A program made the position numbers and the translations under genes. A stretch of 64,000 bases of DNA from G963674665 sp964609625 (GTDB lineage Bacteria > Desulfobacterota > Desulfovibrionia > Desulfovibrionales > Desulfovibrionaceae). Below are positions 24,974-33,729 of the stretch, piece by piece. The notes under the pieces were generated by a model. That model saw only the letters and a program-made list of their open reading frames with translations. It did no database searches and was not told the DNA's origin. The stretch lies in assembly GCA_964609625.1 (NCBI GenBank), contig CAZSRS010000005.1, positions 1-64,000 on the forward strand, written 5' to 3'. The stretch's first letter is position 1. Every line of letters starts with the position of its first letter.

Positions 24974-26708
24974 TCTGCTCTTCGGCGAGAGCCCGACGGC
25001 CGCGCAGCCCACGGTGAATGGACGAGCCGCCGGGGTTGAGCCTGACTACTGGACGGTTTTGATAGTCGACGACGAGGAAGAAGTGCATCACGTCACCCGG
25101 CTCGTGCTGCGGGGTTTCAGCTACAAAGGCAAGGGCTTGCAGTGCAGGAGCGCATATTCGGCCGTGGAAGCCATGCAAGAGATGCGGGAGACTCCGGACA
25201 TCGCCGTCGTGCTTCTGGATGTGGTCATGGAAGAAAACGACAGCGGGCTCAAGGTCGTCCGTTTCATCCGCGAGGAGCTGCGCAACAAACTCATGCGGAT
25301 CATTCTGCGCACCGGACAACCCGGGCAGGCCCCCGAGGAAAAGGTCATCGTCGAGTACGACATCAACGATTACAAGGAAAAGACAGAAATTACCGCGCAG
25401 AAGCTCTTCACGGTCATGGTTTCCGCCCTGCGCACCTACAACGATATGCTGACCATCGAGGCCAACCGCCAGGGGCTGGAGCAGATCATCGGCGCCGCGT
25501 CCGACATCTTTCAGCTCAACTCCATGGAAAAATTCACCTCCGGCGTGCTCTCCCAACTCGTCGCCCTGCTGGATCTCAAACGCGACGCGCTCTATTGCCA
25601 GGCTTCGAGCTTCGCCGCCACAGACGAAGAGCCCGGTCTGGTCATCAAGGCCGCCAGCGGCAAGTATGAACAGTACCTTGGGAAAAAGGTGGAGGATGTC
25701 CCCGATGTTTTAGTGCGTCAAAGCATCGATACAGCCTTGCTGCAGCGGCATGACGTGGTGCTCGACAAATCACGGGTGGAGTATTTCGAAAGCAAGACCG
25801 GATCCAAGAGCGTCATCTATTTCGAGGAGTACCGCCCCCTGACCGATCTGGACAACAAGCTCATCGACATTTTTTTCGCCAATGTGTCCATAGGGTTCGA
25901 CAACATATACCTCAACATGGCCGCCGAGGAAAAGGCCCGGCTTGCGCAGCAGGCACAATACGCCGCGGAGAAGGCCAGCCTCGAGGTGGTCCGTCAGATC
26001 GCGCAGCGTGCCGAAGGCCTGCAGAAGATATCCCGCGCCGTGGCGCACCAGTTGCGCAACCCCATGACCATTCTTGCCGGATTCGCCAACCTGCTCGGCA
26101 ACAAGCCTGAATTGCGGGACAAGTATGGGGAGTATTTCGACGGAATCAAGACCGCTGCCGAGCGCATAGAGAAGCTGACGAATGCCGTCATCGAGTACAC
26201 GTCGATACATATCGGCGAGACCCACGTCTGTTCCCTACCTCTATTCCTCGAGGAAGTCCGTAAGAAGGCCGACGTCATCGCTGGAGAACAGGGGAAAAGC
26301 ATCGTTTGGTCCGTGACTGTCGAACCGTTGAGCCTTAGGATCGACACCGCGAGCGTGTCCCGCGCGTTGCTGGAGGTGCTCGCGAATTCCATCGAGGCCA
26401 TCGCGGAACAGCAAGGCGCCATCCGCATCACTGCCGAACGTAGGGAGGACAAGGTGGCCCTTCGGATCTGGGACAACGGCCGGGGCATCCCTGACAATGA
26501 GCTGGCCTATGTGCTCGATCCCTTCTACACCACGAAGGCGGTGGGCATTGGCATGGGCTTGTCCACGGCGGATCGGATCGTGCAGGAGCACAATGGTTCG
26601 CTGTTCATCGCCAGTCAACCTGGCGTGGGGACCACGGTGGAGATCATGTTGCCTCTCGAACATCCAGGAGGAAGCGCGGAGAAAGCCGGCGTGGGGATTG
26701 CCCGCTGA
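24957..26708 (+). CDS. response regulator with DUF3369 and a histidine-kinase-like C-terminus
   Basis: 583 residues, start set at the ATG with AAGGA upstream inside the end of the preceding gene. A receiver (about 22-150) has the acidic pair in VLIVDDEEE and the acceptor in VVLLDVVMEEND. A DUF3369 region (about 155-345; GAF-like, FQLNSMEKFTSGVLSQL) follows. The kinase-like end has H box VAHQLRNPMTILAGF, where the acidic residue after His is Gln, then LEVLANSIEAI, DNGRGIPDNEL and GIGMGLSTADRIV. The receiver-plus-kinase order is that of an intermediate relay protein. Its Gln-substituted H box may favour phosphatase or reduced kinase activity; that is inference. Confidence 0.9.
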   Translation: MPRPDDLLFGESPTAAQPTVNGRAAGVEPDYWTVLIVDDEEEVHHVTRLVLRGFSYKGKGLQCRSAYSAVEAMQEMRETPDIAVVLLDVVMEENDSGLKVVRFIREELRNKLMRIILRTGQPGQAPEEKVIVEYDINDYKEKTEITAQKLFTVMVSALRTYNDMLTIEANRQGLEQIIGAASDIFQLNSMEKFTSGVLSQLVALLDLKRDALYCQASSFAATDEEPGLVIKAASGKYEQYLGKKVEDVPDVLVRQSIDTALLQRHDVVLDKSRVEYFESKTGSKSVIYFEEYRPLTDLDNKLIDIFFANVSIGFDNIYLNMAAEEKARLAQQAQYAAEKASLEVVRQIAQRAEGLQKISRAVAHQLRNPMTILAGFANLLGNKPELRDKYGEYFDGIKTAAERIEKLTNAVIEYTSIHIGETHVCSLPLFLEEVRKKADVIAGEQGKSIVWSVTVEPLSLRIDTASVSRALLEVLANSIEAIAEQQGAIRITAERREDKVALRIWDNGRGIPDNELAYVLDPFYTTKAVGIGMGLSTADRIVQEHNGSLFIASQPGVGTTVEIMLPLEHPGGSAEKAGVGIAR

Positions 26709-26845
26709 GCCCGCGGTGATACCGGCGGACAGGTACGCCTCGCGCCCCCCTCCGGGCAACCGCGCAAGCCGTTGCCGAAGACCGCTTCATGCGACGGGTA
26801 CAATGTAAAAACGGCGGACGAAAAGGTCGGCCGTGTATCGATTTC

Positions 26846-26890
26846 GGGGGAGATGCCGCGGAAGTCTCTGCGGGAATCTCCCCCTTCTTG
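26846..26890 (+). terminator. hairpin terminator between convergent genes
   Basis: GGGGGAGAT (26846-26854) pairs perfectly with ATCTCCCCC (26876-26884); the loop itself can pair (CGCGGA/TCTGCG). TTCTTGTC follows. It ends the three-gene signalling run and lies just before the stop of the convergent usp gene. Confidence 0.7.
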
Positions 26891-26904
26891 TCATGTCGAG
26901 GTCG

Positions 26905-27342
26905 TCAGGGTCGGATGGTCAACACTGGCACCGGCGAGGATTTAACCACGTGCTCTGCCACGGAGCCGAAAATGATCAGGTTGATGCCGCGACGGCCGTG
27001 CGTTCCCATGACCACCAGATCGATATCCTCCTCCTTCACGACCTTGATGATCTCCTCGGGAGCGTAGCCCACTATGACCCTGCCCGAAGCGCGCATATCC
27101 GGGAAATGATCCTTGATGAACTTGTCCATGCGTTCCTTGGAGCCGGTGAGGATGGATTGCACGACCTTTTGCAGGTCCTGCTCCTGGACGTAGAGTTCGG
27201 CGTAACGGTTCATGCGCGGCGCGACATAGAGGCAGAGAACTTCGGCGTCGAGCTTGGCGGCCAGGTACTTGGTGTAGTCGGCCACCTTTTCCGAAGCCGG
27301 GGAGAGGTCCACGGGGCAAAGAATCTTGGTGATGGTCGCCAT
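26905..27342 (-). CDS. universal stress protein (UspA family)
   Basis: Single-domain Usp of 145 residues. It opens MATITKILCPVDLSPASEKV, has the helix/strand pattern of the fold and ends with the nucleotide-binding signature VMGTHGRRGINLIIFGSVAEHVV (GxxG-9x-GS/T type), which indicates an ATP-binding Usp. I placed the start at 27342 because GAGGAGC lies 8 bases upstream; the frame is open for a further 150 codons without coding character. These proteins help survive stress or energy limitation; the partner is unknown. Confidence 0.92.
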   Translation of the reverse strand: MATITKILCPVDLSPASEKVADYTKYLAAKLDAEVLCLYVAPRMNRYAELYVQEQDLQKVVQSILTGSKERMDKFIKDHFPDMRASGRVIVGYAPEEIIKVVKEEDIDLVVMGTHGRRGINLIIFGSVAEHVVKSSPVPVLTIRP

Positions 27343-27414
27343 GGTCAGCTCCTCTTCGCACCCTGGCAAGGTGCGGTGTTTATATGTGAAAAAAGTAACG
27401 TGGCGTATGGGCAC

Positions 27415-27443
27415 TAGATAATGCAGCTTCCTGGTCAGGGCAA
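27415..27443 (-). promoter_or_regulatory. candidate promoter of usp
   Basis: On the - strand TTGCCC (27438-27443) and TATCTA (27415-27420) are separated by exactly 17 bases, giving a start near 27408 and a leader of about 65 bases. Match quality is moderate. Confidence 0.45.
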
Positions 27444-27648
27444 GGGGTATATATCCTATACGAGGAAAAAAAAGTATGCAGGGCCGTTTTGGGGGATGCG
27501 AAGGGACGACCGCTGCCGCCCTGCCTTGGGAGGAACGTGCGGCAACCTTCCACGATACCCTGGGCATTGACTTTTGTCCGAAAAAAGTACAAGAAAATAA
27601 TCTACATGACGGGGAGGATGGTCTCGGCGGGGCCTTTGCCTCAGGGCC

Positions 27649-27680
27649 AAAAGGGTGTATTCTTTCGGACACCTTTTTTA
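27649..27680. terminator. orphan bidirectional hairpin terminator
   Basis: AAAAGGGTGT pairs with ACACCTTTTT over 10 bp (one G-T) around a 10-base loop. It works in sequence terms in either direction, with T-rich tails. No annotated gene ends here, so it either insulates the TAXI promoter or ends a short unannotated transcript. Confidence 0.5.
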
Positions 27681-28018
27681 CTTTGTCATTATTCGTGGTC
27701 TGCCGGTCCTGACAATATCGCGCTGGTGAGGCACTGGCGTGTGCGGTAATGACTTGCACTGTTGGTTGGTTTGCGAAACAATGAGTGGGGGCGCTAGAGC
27801 AGACGGGCAAGAATGCGAAGCGGAACGGCCATGCCGTCCGAGTTCATCTTTACCGGGCTGGAATGGTCGTTTCTTTGGGCTGGCTGGGTGCAGTTCTCAT
27901 GACCTGATTTTTCACGGGAGGTCGAAGTGCTCATGGGGGCACTTTGCGGGTTCAGGATGGCTGAGTTGCGTGGCGTGACGCCATCAATCTCTCAACATAT
28001 TCTACTGGAGGATCGACG

Positions 28019-29014
28019 ATGAAAAAAGGCATGGCTGTCCTAACCCTTGCCGTTGCAGTCCTGGCTGCAACCTTGCTCCTGTCCACCGGCGTCAGCATGG
28101 CTTCCAAGGCTCGTTTGGCCTTTTCAGGCGGACCCGACGGCGGTACGTTCCAGTATTTTTCCAATGCCATCTCTACACGGCTTTCCAACAATCTGGAAAA
28201 CGTGGAAGTCTCCAACATGGCCTCGGCCGGATCCCTCGAAAACCTGCGCCGGGTCGATTCCGGTGAGGTGGACTTCGGTATCGTCTACGCCGGCGATCTC
28301 TACCTCGGTGCCAACGGCAGACTGACCAACGACGACAAGAAATATGTCAATGCCCAGAGCATGGCTTACATGTACGGTGCCCCCGCGCACCTGCTGGTGC
28401 TGGAGGAAAGCGGCATCGGCGACGTGAGCGGCCTCGAGGGCAAGCGCGTGGCGGTCGGCCCGGCCGGGTCCGGCGCCGCGGCGAGCGCGCAGCGCTATTT
28501 CACCGCCCTTGGCCTGTGGGACAAGATGAAGGTGGAATTCATCGGGTACACCGAAGGCGCCTCTGCCCTGGGTGACAAAAAGATCGACGCCATGTGGGTC
28601 TTTGCCGGTTATCCCAACTCTTCCGTGATCCAGGCCGCGGCCAGCAACAAGATCAAGCTGCTCAGCCTGGTCGAGGCGGCCAAGAACAGCCCCTTCTTCG
28701 CCGAGCATCCCTACTACGCCGAGGTGACCATTCCGGCCGGTACCTACAGCGGCGTGGACTACGACGTGTTCTCCGTCCAGGATTCCGCCATCTGGGTCAC
28801 CGGCAAGCACGTTGCCGAGGACATCATCTACAATGCCCTTACGGACATCTATTCCGACGAGGGGTTGGCCTACATGAGGAGCGTGACCAAGGCTGCCGAG
28901 GCCATGAAGGTTGCGGACGGCAATTACGGCATCGCTACACCGCTCCATCTTGGGGCGGTCAAGTATTGGACCGAGAAAGGGTTGACCATCCCCGCGGCCC
29001 AGCAGCCCAACTAG
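28019..29014 (+). CDS. TAXI-family TRAP transporter solute-binding protein
   Basis: Periplasmic binding protein, 331 residues, that delivers a solute (in this family often an organic acid or amino acid such as glutamate) to the membrane permease. A Sec signal peptide of about 30 residues (MKKGMAVLTLAVAVLAATLL then SMASKARL) precedes the TAXI signature FSGGPDGGTFQYFSNAIS. The family segments VSNMASAGSLENLRRVDSGE and VAVGPAGSGAAASAQRYF are present. A GGAGG site precedes the ATG. It is followed by the fused permease gene. Confidence 0.94.
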   Translation: MKKGMAVLTLAVAVLAATLLLSTGVSMASKARLAFSGGPDGGTFQYFSNAISTRLSNNLENVEVSNMASAGSLENLRRVDSGEVDFGIVYAGDLYLGANGRLTNDDKKYVNAQSMAYMYGAPAHLLVLEESGIGDVSGLEGKRVAVGPAGSGAAASAQRYFTALGLWDKMKVEFIGYTEGASALGDKKIDAMWVFAGYPNSSVIQAAASNKIKLLSLVEAAKNSPFFAEHPYYAEVTIPAGTYSGVDYDVFSVQDSAIWVTGKHVAEDIIYNALTDIYSDEGLAYMRSVTKAAEAMKVADGNYGIATPLHLGAVKYWTEKGLTIPAAQQPN

Positions 29015-29041
29015 GCCGCGATTCAGAATCGAAACGATGCG

Positions 29042-29069
29042 CCGGTGCGGGGGAATTCCCCCGCATCGG
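29042..29069. promoter_or_regulatory. 28-bp palindrome between binding-protein and permease genes
   Basis: CCGGTGCGGGGG and CCCCCGCATCGG flank AATT, forming a near-perfect 12-bp stem (one G-T) with a 4-base loop. There is no T-run. Such intercistronic hairpins commonly stabilise the upstream message, giving excess binding protein over permease. Confidence 0.6.
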
Positions 29070-29120
29070 TCATTTCATGCCACCCGGCCATTTTCCCCAG
29101 CCTCAAAATGGAGCCGCACG

Positions 29121-31550
29121 ATGTCCGACACTCTCGACACCAGCATGGAAACGGATGTAGCCGACAAGAAGAAGCTCAAGAAGCTGATGGACAAGGACGC
29201 CAGGGCGTACCGCAGACCCACGGGCTTCTGGCACTGGGTCACCTCCATGGTCGGTGCGTTCATGGTGCTGTTCTATTTTTATGCCGCGGGTATCGCGACC
29301 ATCGGCACGCAATATCACTTGGGCGTCTATGTCTGCATCACCTATCTGCTGGTTTTCCTGCTCTTTCCCGCAGGCGGCCCCATCAGTCGGGGCGTGCTCA
29401 GCGTTTTCCTCGGCCTGTTGTTGTCCTCCACGGCGGCGGTGTTCCTAGTTTTCAAGAGTCCGCAGGCTTTCCACGCCCACATGAAAGAGATCTTCGACAT
29501 CCTCGCGCGGGATGGTCTGGGATCCGCGCTTTCTGCCGTGTCTTCCGTCTGGTACTTGGCTGTCGGGGCAGTGGTGTTGGGCGCGATCCTGTTCATCTGC
29601 GACCGTGCGATCATGCACCGTGATCGCAACGCCCCCACCGTGAGCGACGTGCTCTTCGCCCTGGCTTCCGCCGGAGCGGTCTTCTACTGGATCAGTCAGT
29701 TCGAGGTATTGAACTACCGTGCAGGGGCCGAAAACGAGGTGGACGGACTTGTCAGCCTCGTGGGCGTGCTCCTCTCCATGGAGGTCTGCAGGAGGACCCT
29801 GGGCTGGTCCATGACCCTCATCGGGGTGGGCATGTTGTGTTTCGCCTATTTCGGTCCATACCTGCCCGATCTGATCGCCCACCGCGGCATCGGCATCGAG
29901 CGCATCGCCACGGCTTTGTTCCTGACCACCAATGGAGTGTTCGGGGTCATGGCCAACGTGTTGGCCACCTATGTCATCCTGTTCATTTTTTTCGGAGCCT
30001 TCCTGCACAAGTCCGGCGCTGGGCGTTTTTTCATCGACCTGCCCCTGGCATTGGCGGGCAGGACCACCGGAGGTCCGGCCAAGGTGGCGGTCATCGCCTC
30101 GGCTCTGTTTGGTTCGGTTTCAGGCAGTGCCATCGCCAACACGGTTTCCACGGGCGCCTTCACCATCCCGTTGATGAAACGCGCAGGCTTCCGACCGCAC
30201 GTGGCCGGCGCCATCGAGCCCGCGGCTTCCATCGGCGGCATGTTTCTCCCTCCCATCATGGGCGCGGGGGGTTTTCTCATGGCCGAATTGACGGGCATGC
30301 CCTACCGGCAGATCATGCTCATCTCCATTGGCCCGGCCCTTTTGTACTTCTTCTCGGTGTTCTGCATGATTCATTTCGAGGCGGCCAAGTTGAATATCAA
30401 GGGCGTGGATACCGATCTGCCACCCTGGCGCACGGTGCTCCGCAACGACTGGTATTACGCCCTGCCTCTGGTGTTGATGACCATCATGATGATCATCGGG
30501 CGTTCCCCCGGTTTCTCGGCGTTTTGGGCCACCTTGTCCTGCATCGCGATCAGCTGGATCAAGAAAGAGACCCGCATGGGCATCAAGGATATCTGGGAGG
30601 CCATCCTGATAGGCTACCGCAACACCTTGATCATCGGCGCGGCGGTGGGCGTCATCGGTGTCATCGTGGGCATCATCTCCCTCACGGGCATGGGGTTGAA
30701 GTTCTCGGACATCATCATCCACATGGCCGGCAACAGCCTGCTTCTGGCGCTCTTTCTCATCGGCCTGGCCTCGTTGATCCTGGGCATGGGCGTGCCTGTG
30801 ACCGCGGCCTACCTCATCGTGGCCGTGCTTGCTGTGCCGGCCCTGGGCACCTTCGGCGTGCCCGTGATCTGCGCGCACATGATCGTCTACTGGTTCAGCC
30901 AGGATTCGAACATCACGCCCCCCGTGTGCGTGGCTGCCTATGCAGGCGCGGCCATAGCCGGATCGGATCCATGGAAGACGGGCTGGACGTCTTTCAAATT
31001 CGCCAAGCTTCTCTACGTCATGCCGCTGCTCTTCGCCTTCACGCCGTCTATCCTCTTCCAGGGCAAACTCAACGAGATCAAGGTGCCCGAGGATTTGGGG
31101 GTGCCCTTTGCCACGATTATCAAGATGGATGCCAAGGAAGGTGTCGAGTATCAGCCCGAGCAGATCGTGGCGGTGTTGCAGGCGGGGGACAAGACAGTGG
31201 AGATCGAGGCCGAGAGCAACGCGGTGGTTTCGATGATCAACAAACAGCCCGGTGCCATGGTCCAACCCGGTGATCTGTTGGTTCGCGGCGAGATCAAGCC
31301 CACGACATTCCGGGTGGTCATGAGTTTTGTTTCCGCCTTCCTGGGAACCATCGCCTTTTCATCCCTGACCATGTTCTACTGGGTGCGCAGGACGTCGCTT
31401 CTGGAATGGTTGATGCTTGCGCCGGCCACGCTGTTGCTTTATTGGCCCTCGATCCTCACGGACGTGGTGGGTATAGCCCTGGTCGGGCTGGTTTGGATCA
31501 TGCAACGCCGGAAAAACAAGCTGGACGAGGCGCGACTGGCCGCAGCCTGA
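29121..31550 (+). CDS. TRAP transporter fused permease (4TM/12TM)
   Basis: Fusion of the small DctQ-like and large DctM-like subunits, 809 residues, coupling solute uptake to a cation gradient. After a charged N-terminus (DKKKLKKLMDKDARAYRRPT), four helices are followed by the DctM block. The latter includes FGVMANVLATYVILFIFFGA, GGPAKVAVIASALFGSVSGS, GGMFLPPIMGAGGFLMAEL and LGMGVPVTAAYLIVA. A C-terminal extension of about 150 residues, with a soluble segment (VVSMINKQPGAMVQPGDLLV) then two or three helices, resembles the DUF3394 tail known in this family. The start at 29121 follows GGAG. The binding protein is encoded 106 bases upstream. Confidence 0.93.
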   Translation: MSDTLDTSMETDVADKKKLKKLMDKDARAYRRPTGFWHWVTSMVGAFMVLFYFYAAGIATIGTQYHLGVYVCITYLLVFLLFPAGGPISRGVLSVFLGLLLSSTAAVFLVFKSPQAFHAHMKEIFDILARDGLGSALSAVSSVWYLAVGAVVLGAILFICDRAIMHRDRNAPTVSDVLFALASAGAVFYWISQFEVLNYRAGAENEVDGLVSLVGVLLSMEVCRRTLGWSMTLIGVGMLCFAYFGPYLPDLIAHRGIGIERIATALFLTTNGVFGVMANVLATYVILFIFFGAFLHKSGAGRFFIDLPLALAGRTTGGPAKVAVIASALFGSVSGSAIANTVSTGAFTIPLMKRAGFRPHVAGAIEPAASIGGMFLPPIMGAGGFLMAELTGMPYRQIMLISIGPALLYFFSVFCMIHFEAAKLNIKGVDTDLPPWRTVLRNDWYYALPLVLMTIMMIIGRSPGFSAFWATLSCIAISWIKKETRMGIKDIWEAILIGYRNTLIIGAAVGVIGVIVGIISLTGMGLKFSDIIIHMAGNSLLLALFLIGLASLILGMGVPVTAAYLIVAVLAVPALGTFGVPVICAHMIVYWFSQDSNITPPVCVAAYAGAAIAGSDPWKTGWTSFKFAKLLYVMPLLFAFTPSILFQGKLNEIKVPEDLGVPFATIIKMDAKEGVEYQPEQIVAVLQAGDKTVEIEAESNAVVSMINKQPGAMVQPGDLLVRGEIKPTTFRVVMSFVSAFLGTIAFSSLTMFYWVRRTSLLEWLMLAPATLLLYWPSILTDVVGIALVGLVWIMQRRKNKLDEARLAAA

Positions 31551-31580
31551 TGGTGGATGTCTCGCGGAAATGCCGCTTTT

Positions 31581-31611
31581 CGGGCGGGGTGAAACGGCTT
31601 CACTCCGCCCG
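31581..31611 (+). terminator. strong hairpin after the TRAP permease
   Basis: A 13-bp stem (CGGGCGGGGTGAA / TTCACTCCGCCCG, one G-T) encloses a 5-base loop, 30 bases past the permease stop. No T-run follows, so it may act as a 3'-end stabiliser or a factor-assisted terminator. Confidence 0.5.
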
Positions 31612-31795
31612 GTGTCATTTCGGGCTCAAGTGTCTGTTCATGTACTGTCGGGTTTCGGCAAACCGCTTCGAAGCACGGCGGTTGTCCTTGACTCCGTGCG
31701 GGGCTTCCTGCAAAAGTCCCTCTTGGTGACCGGGATTCGGACTTCAGGGCAGTCACGGGTACCCTGACAACGATCGCAACACGCAGGTGCGGGAT

Positions 31796-33484
31796 ATGAA
31801 GTACTTGCCTTCTCAGCTGTTGTATTTCATCCACGACAAGAGAGCACAACGCAATTTCAAATCCCTTGCCAAGTTCGTTGCGATCCTCTTGGTCTTTATC
31901 ACCATTTACAGCATCTTTTTCCACGTTATCATGGAAATGGAAGGGCGGGAACATTCCTGGATCACGGGCTTCTATTGGACCTTGACGGTCATGTCCACCC
32001 TCGGCTTCGGGGATATTACCTTCACCTCGGATCTGGGCAGGATATTTTCCATCGTGGTGCTGTTTTCCGGCATCGTATTTCTGTTGGTCATGCTTCCCTT
32101 CACCTTCATCCAGTTTTTTTACGCCCCCTTCCTGGAGGCCCAGACCAAGTCGAGGGTCCCTCGGGAACTGCCGGACTCCGTCACGGGACATCTGATCATC
32201 ATCGGCTTCGATTCCGTGGCCCTGAGTATGGTGGCCAGACTCAAACGCTTCCACTTCGACTACGTCATCCTCGTGCCAGACGTGCAACAGGGGTTGGATC
32301 TGCTGGACCAGGGCTACAGGGTCGTGGTGGGCGACGCGGACGACCCGGCCACCTTTGTCCGACTGCGGGTGGGCGAGGCTGCCATGATCGTGGCCATGAG
32401 CAACGACATGGTGAACACCAACACCGTATTCACCATACGCGAGGTGGCTCCCCAGGTGCCCATAGTGGCCAACGCCGAGATGGAGGACTCCGTGGACATC
32501 CTGCAGTTGGCTGGAGCCACGCATGTCTTTCAGTTCATGCGCATGCTGGGCGACATCCTGTCCCGGCGCACCCTGGGCGCCAGCACTCAGTCCAACGACA
32601 TAGGACGGTTCGACAAGCTGATCATCGTGGAGGCGCCCGTCATGCGTACACGTCTTGTGGGGCGGAGCGTCCAGGACTGCGGCCTGCGCGAGGCAACGGG
32701 CATGAACGTGGTGGGCATCTGGAAGCGCGGCAACATTACCATGCCGCATCCGGACATGGTCATCGGCTCGGACACCGTGCTCATTCTCGCCGGTACGGAG
32801 GAGCAGCTGGCAGCCTACGACAGGTTCGTTGGGCAGAAGGCGTCATCCGGCGCCCCGGTGCTGATTCTCGGCGGGGGTAGGGTGGGGCTGGCAGCGGCCG
32901 AGGCCCTGGCCAAGCGCGGCATCGACTACCGTATCGTGGAAAAGAGCCCCAAACTCGCGACAAAGGACGAACACTGGATACTGGGCAACGCCTCTGACCT
33001 GGAGACCCTGGTCACGGCCGGGATCAACGAGGCGCCCTCGGTGCTCATCACCACACACACCGACGAGCTGAACATCTACCTCACCATCTACTGCCGTAGA
33101 CTGCGCCCCGACATCCAGATCATCAGCCGCGCCACCCAGGAACGCAGCATATCGTTGATGCACAAGGCCGGCGCCGACCTGGTCATGTCCTACGCCACCC
33201 TGGTCTCCAACACGATCATCAACCTACTCAGTCCGGGCAAGGTGCTCATGCTCACCGAAGGGCTGAACATCTTCAAGGTCTCGGTGCATCCTTCCCTGGC
33301 CGGGAAGACCCTGGCCGAGAGCGGCATCCGCCAGGAGACCGGGTGCAACGTCGTAGCCGTCAGTTCCGCTGGCGACATGGTCACCAATCCCGATCCCCAC
33401 GCGCCCCTGCAAGCGGGAGTAGACCTCATCCTCGTGGGCACTGCCGAGTCCGAGAAGGCATATATGGCCAAGTATCCCGGATGA
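31796..33484 (+). CDS. two-helix potassium channel with tandem RCK (TrkA) domains
   Basis: 562 residues. Helix 1 (about 25-45), a pore loop with filter TLGFGD (68-73) and helix 2 (84-108) form the pore. The filter has Phe where most K+ channels have Tyr. Two complete RCK units follow: N-terminal Rossmann parts begin HLIIIGFDSVAL (about 133) and PVLILGGGRVGLAA (about 356), and each is followed by a TrkA_C subdomain. The architecture is that of MthK/GsuK; tandem RCKs on one chain match GsuK, which is gated by NAD+ and Ca2+. The start at 31796 has AGG 8 bases upstream. A hairpin (33476-33491) spans the stop codon. Confidence 0.9.
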   Translation: MKYLPSQLLYFIHDKRAQRNFKSLAKFVAILLVFITIYSIFFHVIMEMEGREHSWITGFYWTLTVMSTLGFGDITFTSDLGRIFSIVVLFSGIVFLLVMLPFTFIQFFYAPFLEAQTKSRVPRELPDSVTGHLIIIGFDSVALSMVARLKRFHFDYVILVPDVQQGLDLLDQGYRVVVGDADDPATFVRLRVGEAAMIVAMSNDMVNTNTVFTIREVAPQVPIVANAEMEDSVDILQLAGATHVFQFMRMLGDILSRRTLGASTQSNDIGRFDKLIIVEAPVMRTRLVGRSVQDCGLREATGMNVVGIWKRGNITMPHPDMVIGSDTVLILAGTEEQLAAYDRFVGQKASSGAPVLILGGGRVGLAAAEALAKRGIDYRIVEKSPKLATKDEHWILGNASDLETLVTAGINEAPSVLITTHTDELNIYLTIYCRRLRPDIQIISRATQERSISLMHKAGADLVMSYATLVSNTIINLLSPGKVLMLTEGLNIFKVSVHPSLAGKTLAESGIRQETGCNVVAVSSAGDMVTNPDPHAPLQAGVDLILVGTAESEKAYMAKYPG

Positions 33485-33729
33485 GTCCGGGATGTTGTCC
33501 TCGTGTTGTGCCTGTTCACGTGGTATTGGTTGAAAAAAACACTTGCATATGACGTCCTGCTCCTGTATGAAGTTCGGTTCCCGCCAGTCAATCCATGGAG
33601 TGCGCGGTGTCTTTGGTTTTTTCCCCCTTAACCCTCGTTTGTCACACAGCGGCCATGATTGCGTGGCATAGCAATTCCGCTCCGGGCGTGTGCGTGCCTT
33701 GGGCTTGGCTGCAATAAAAGGAGAGCATC

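Larger units (their letters stand above)
27343..28018. other. 676-base intergenic region between usp and the TAXI transporter
   Basis: Divergent regulatory region. It contains a candidate usp promoter (27415-27443), an A-rich stretch near 27575-27602, and a symmetrical hairpin with flanking A and T runs (27649-27680). No convincing ORF is present. GGAG sits 8 bases before the TAXI start codon at 28019. The TAXI promoter is not obvious. Confidence 0.55.

Noticed and set aside
27343..27810. N-terminal extension of the universal stress protein
   Set aside because: The upstream frame has no Usp homology pattern and is AT-rich, while a strong ribosome site precedes the ATG at 27342.
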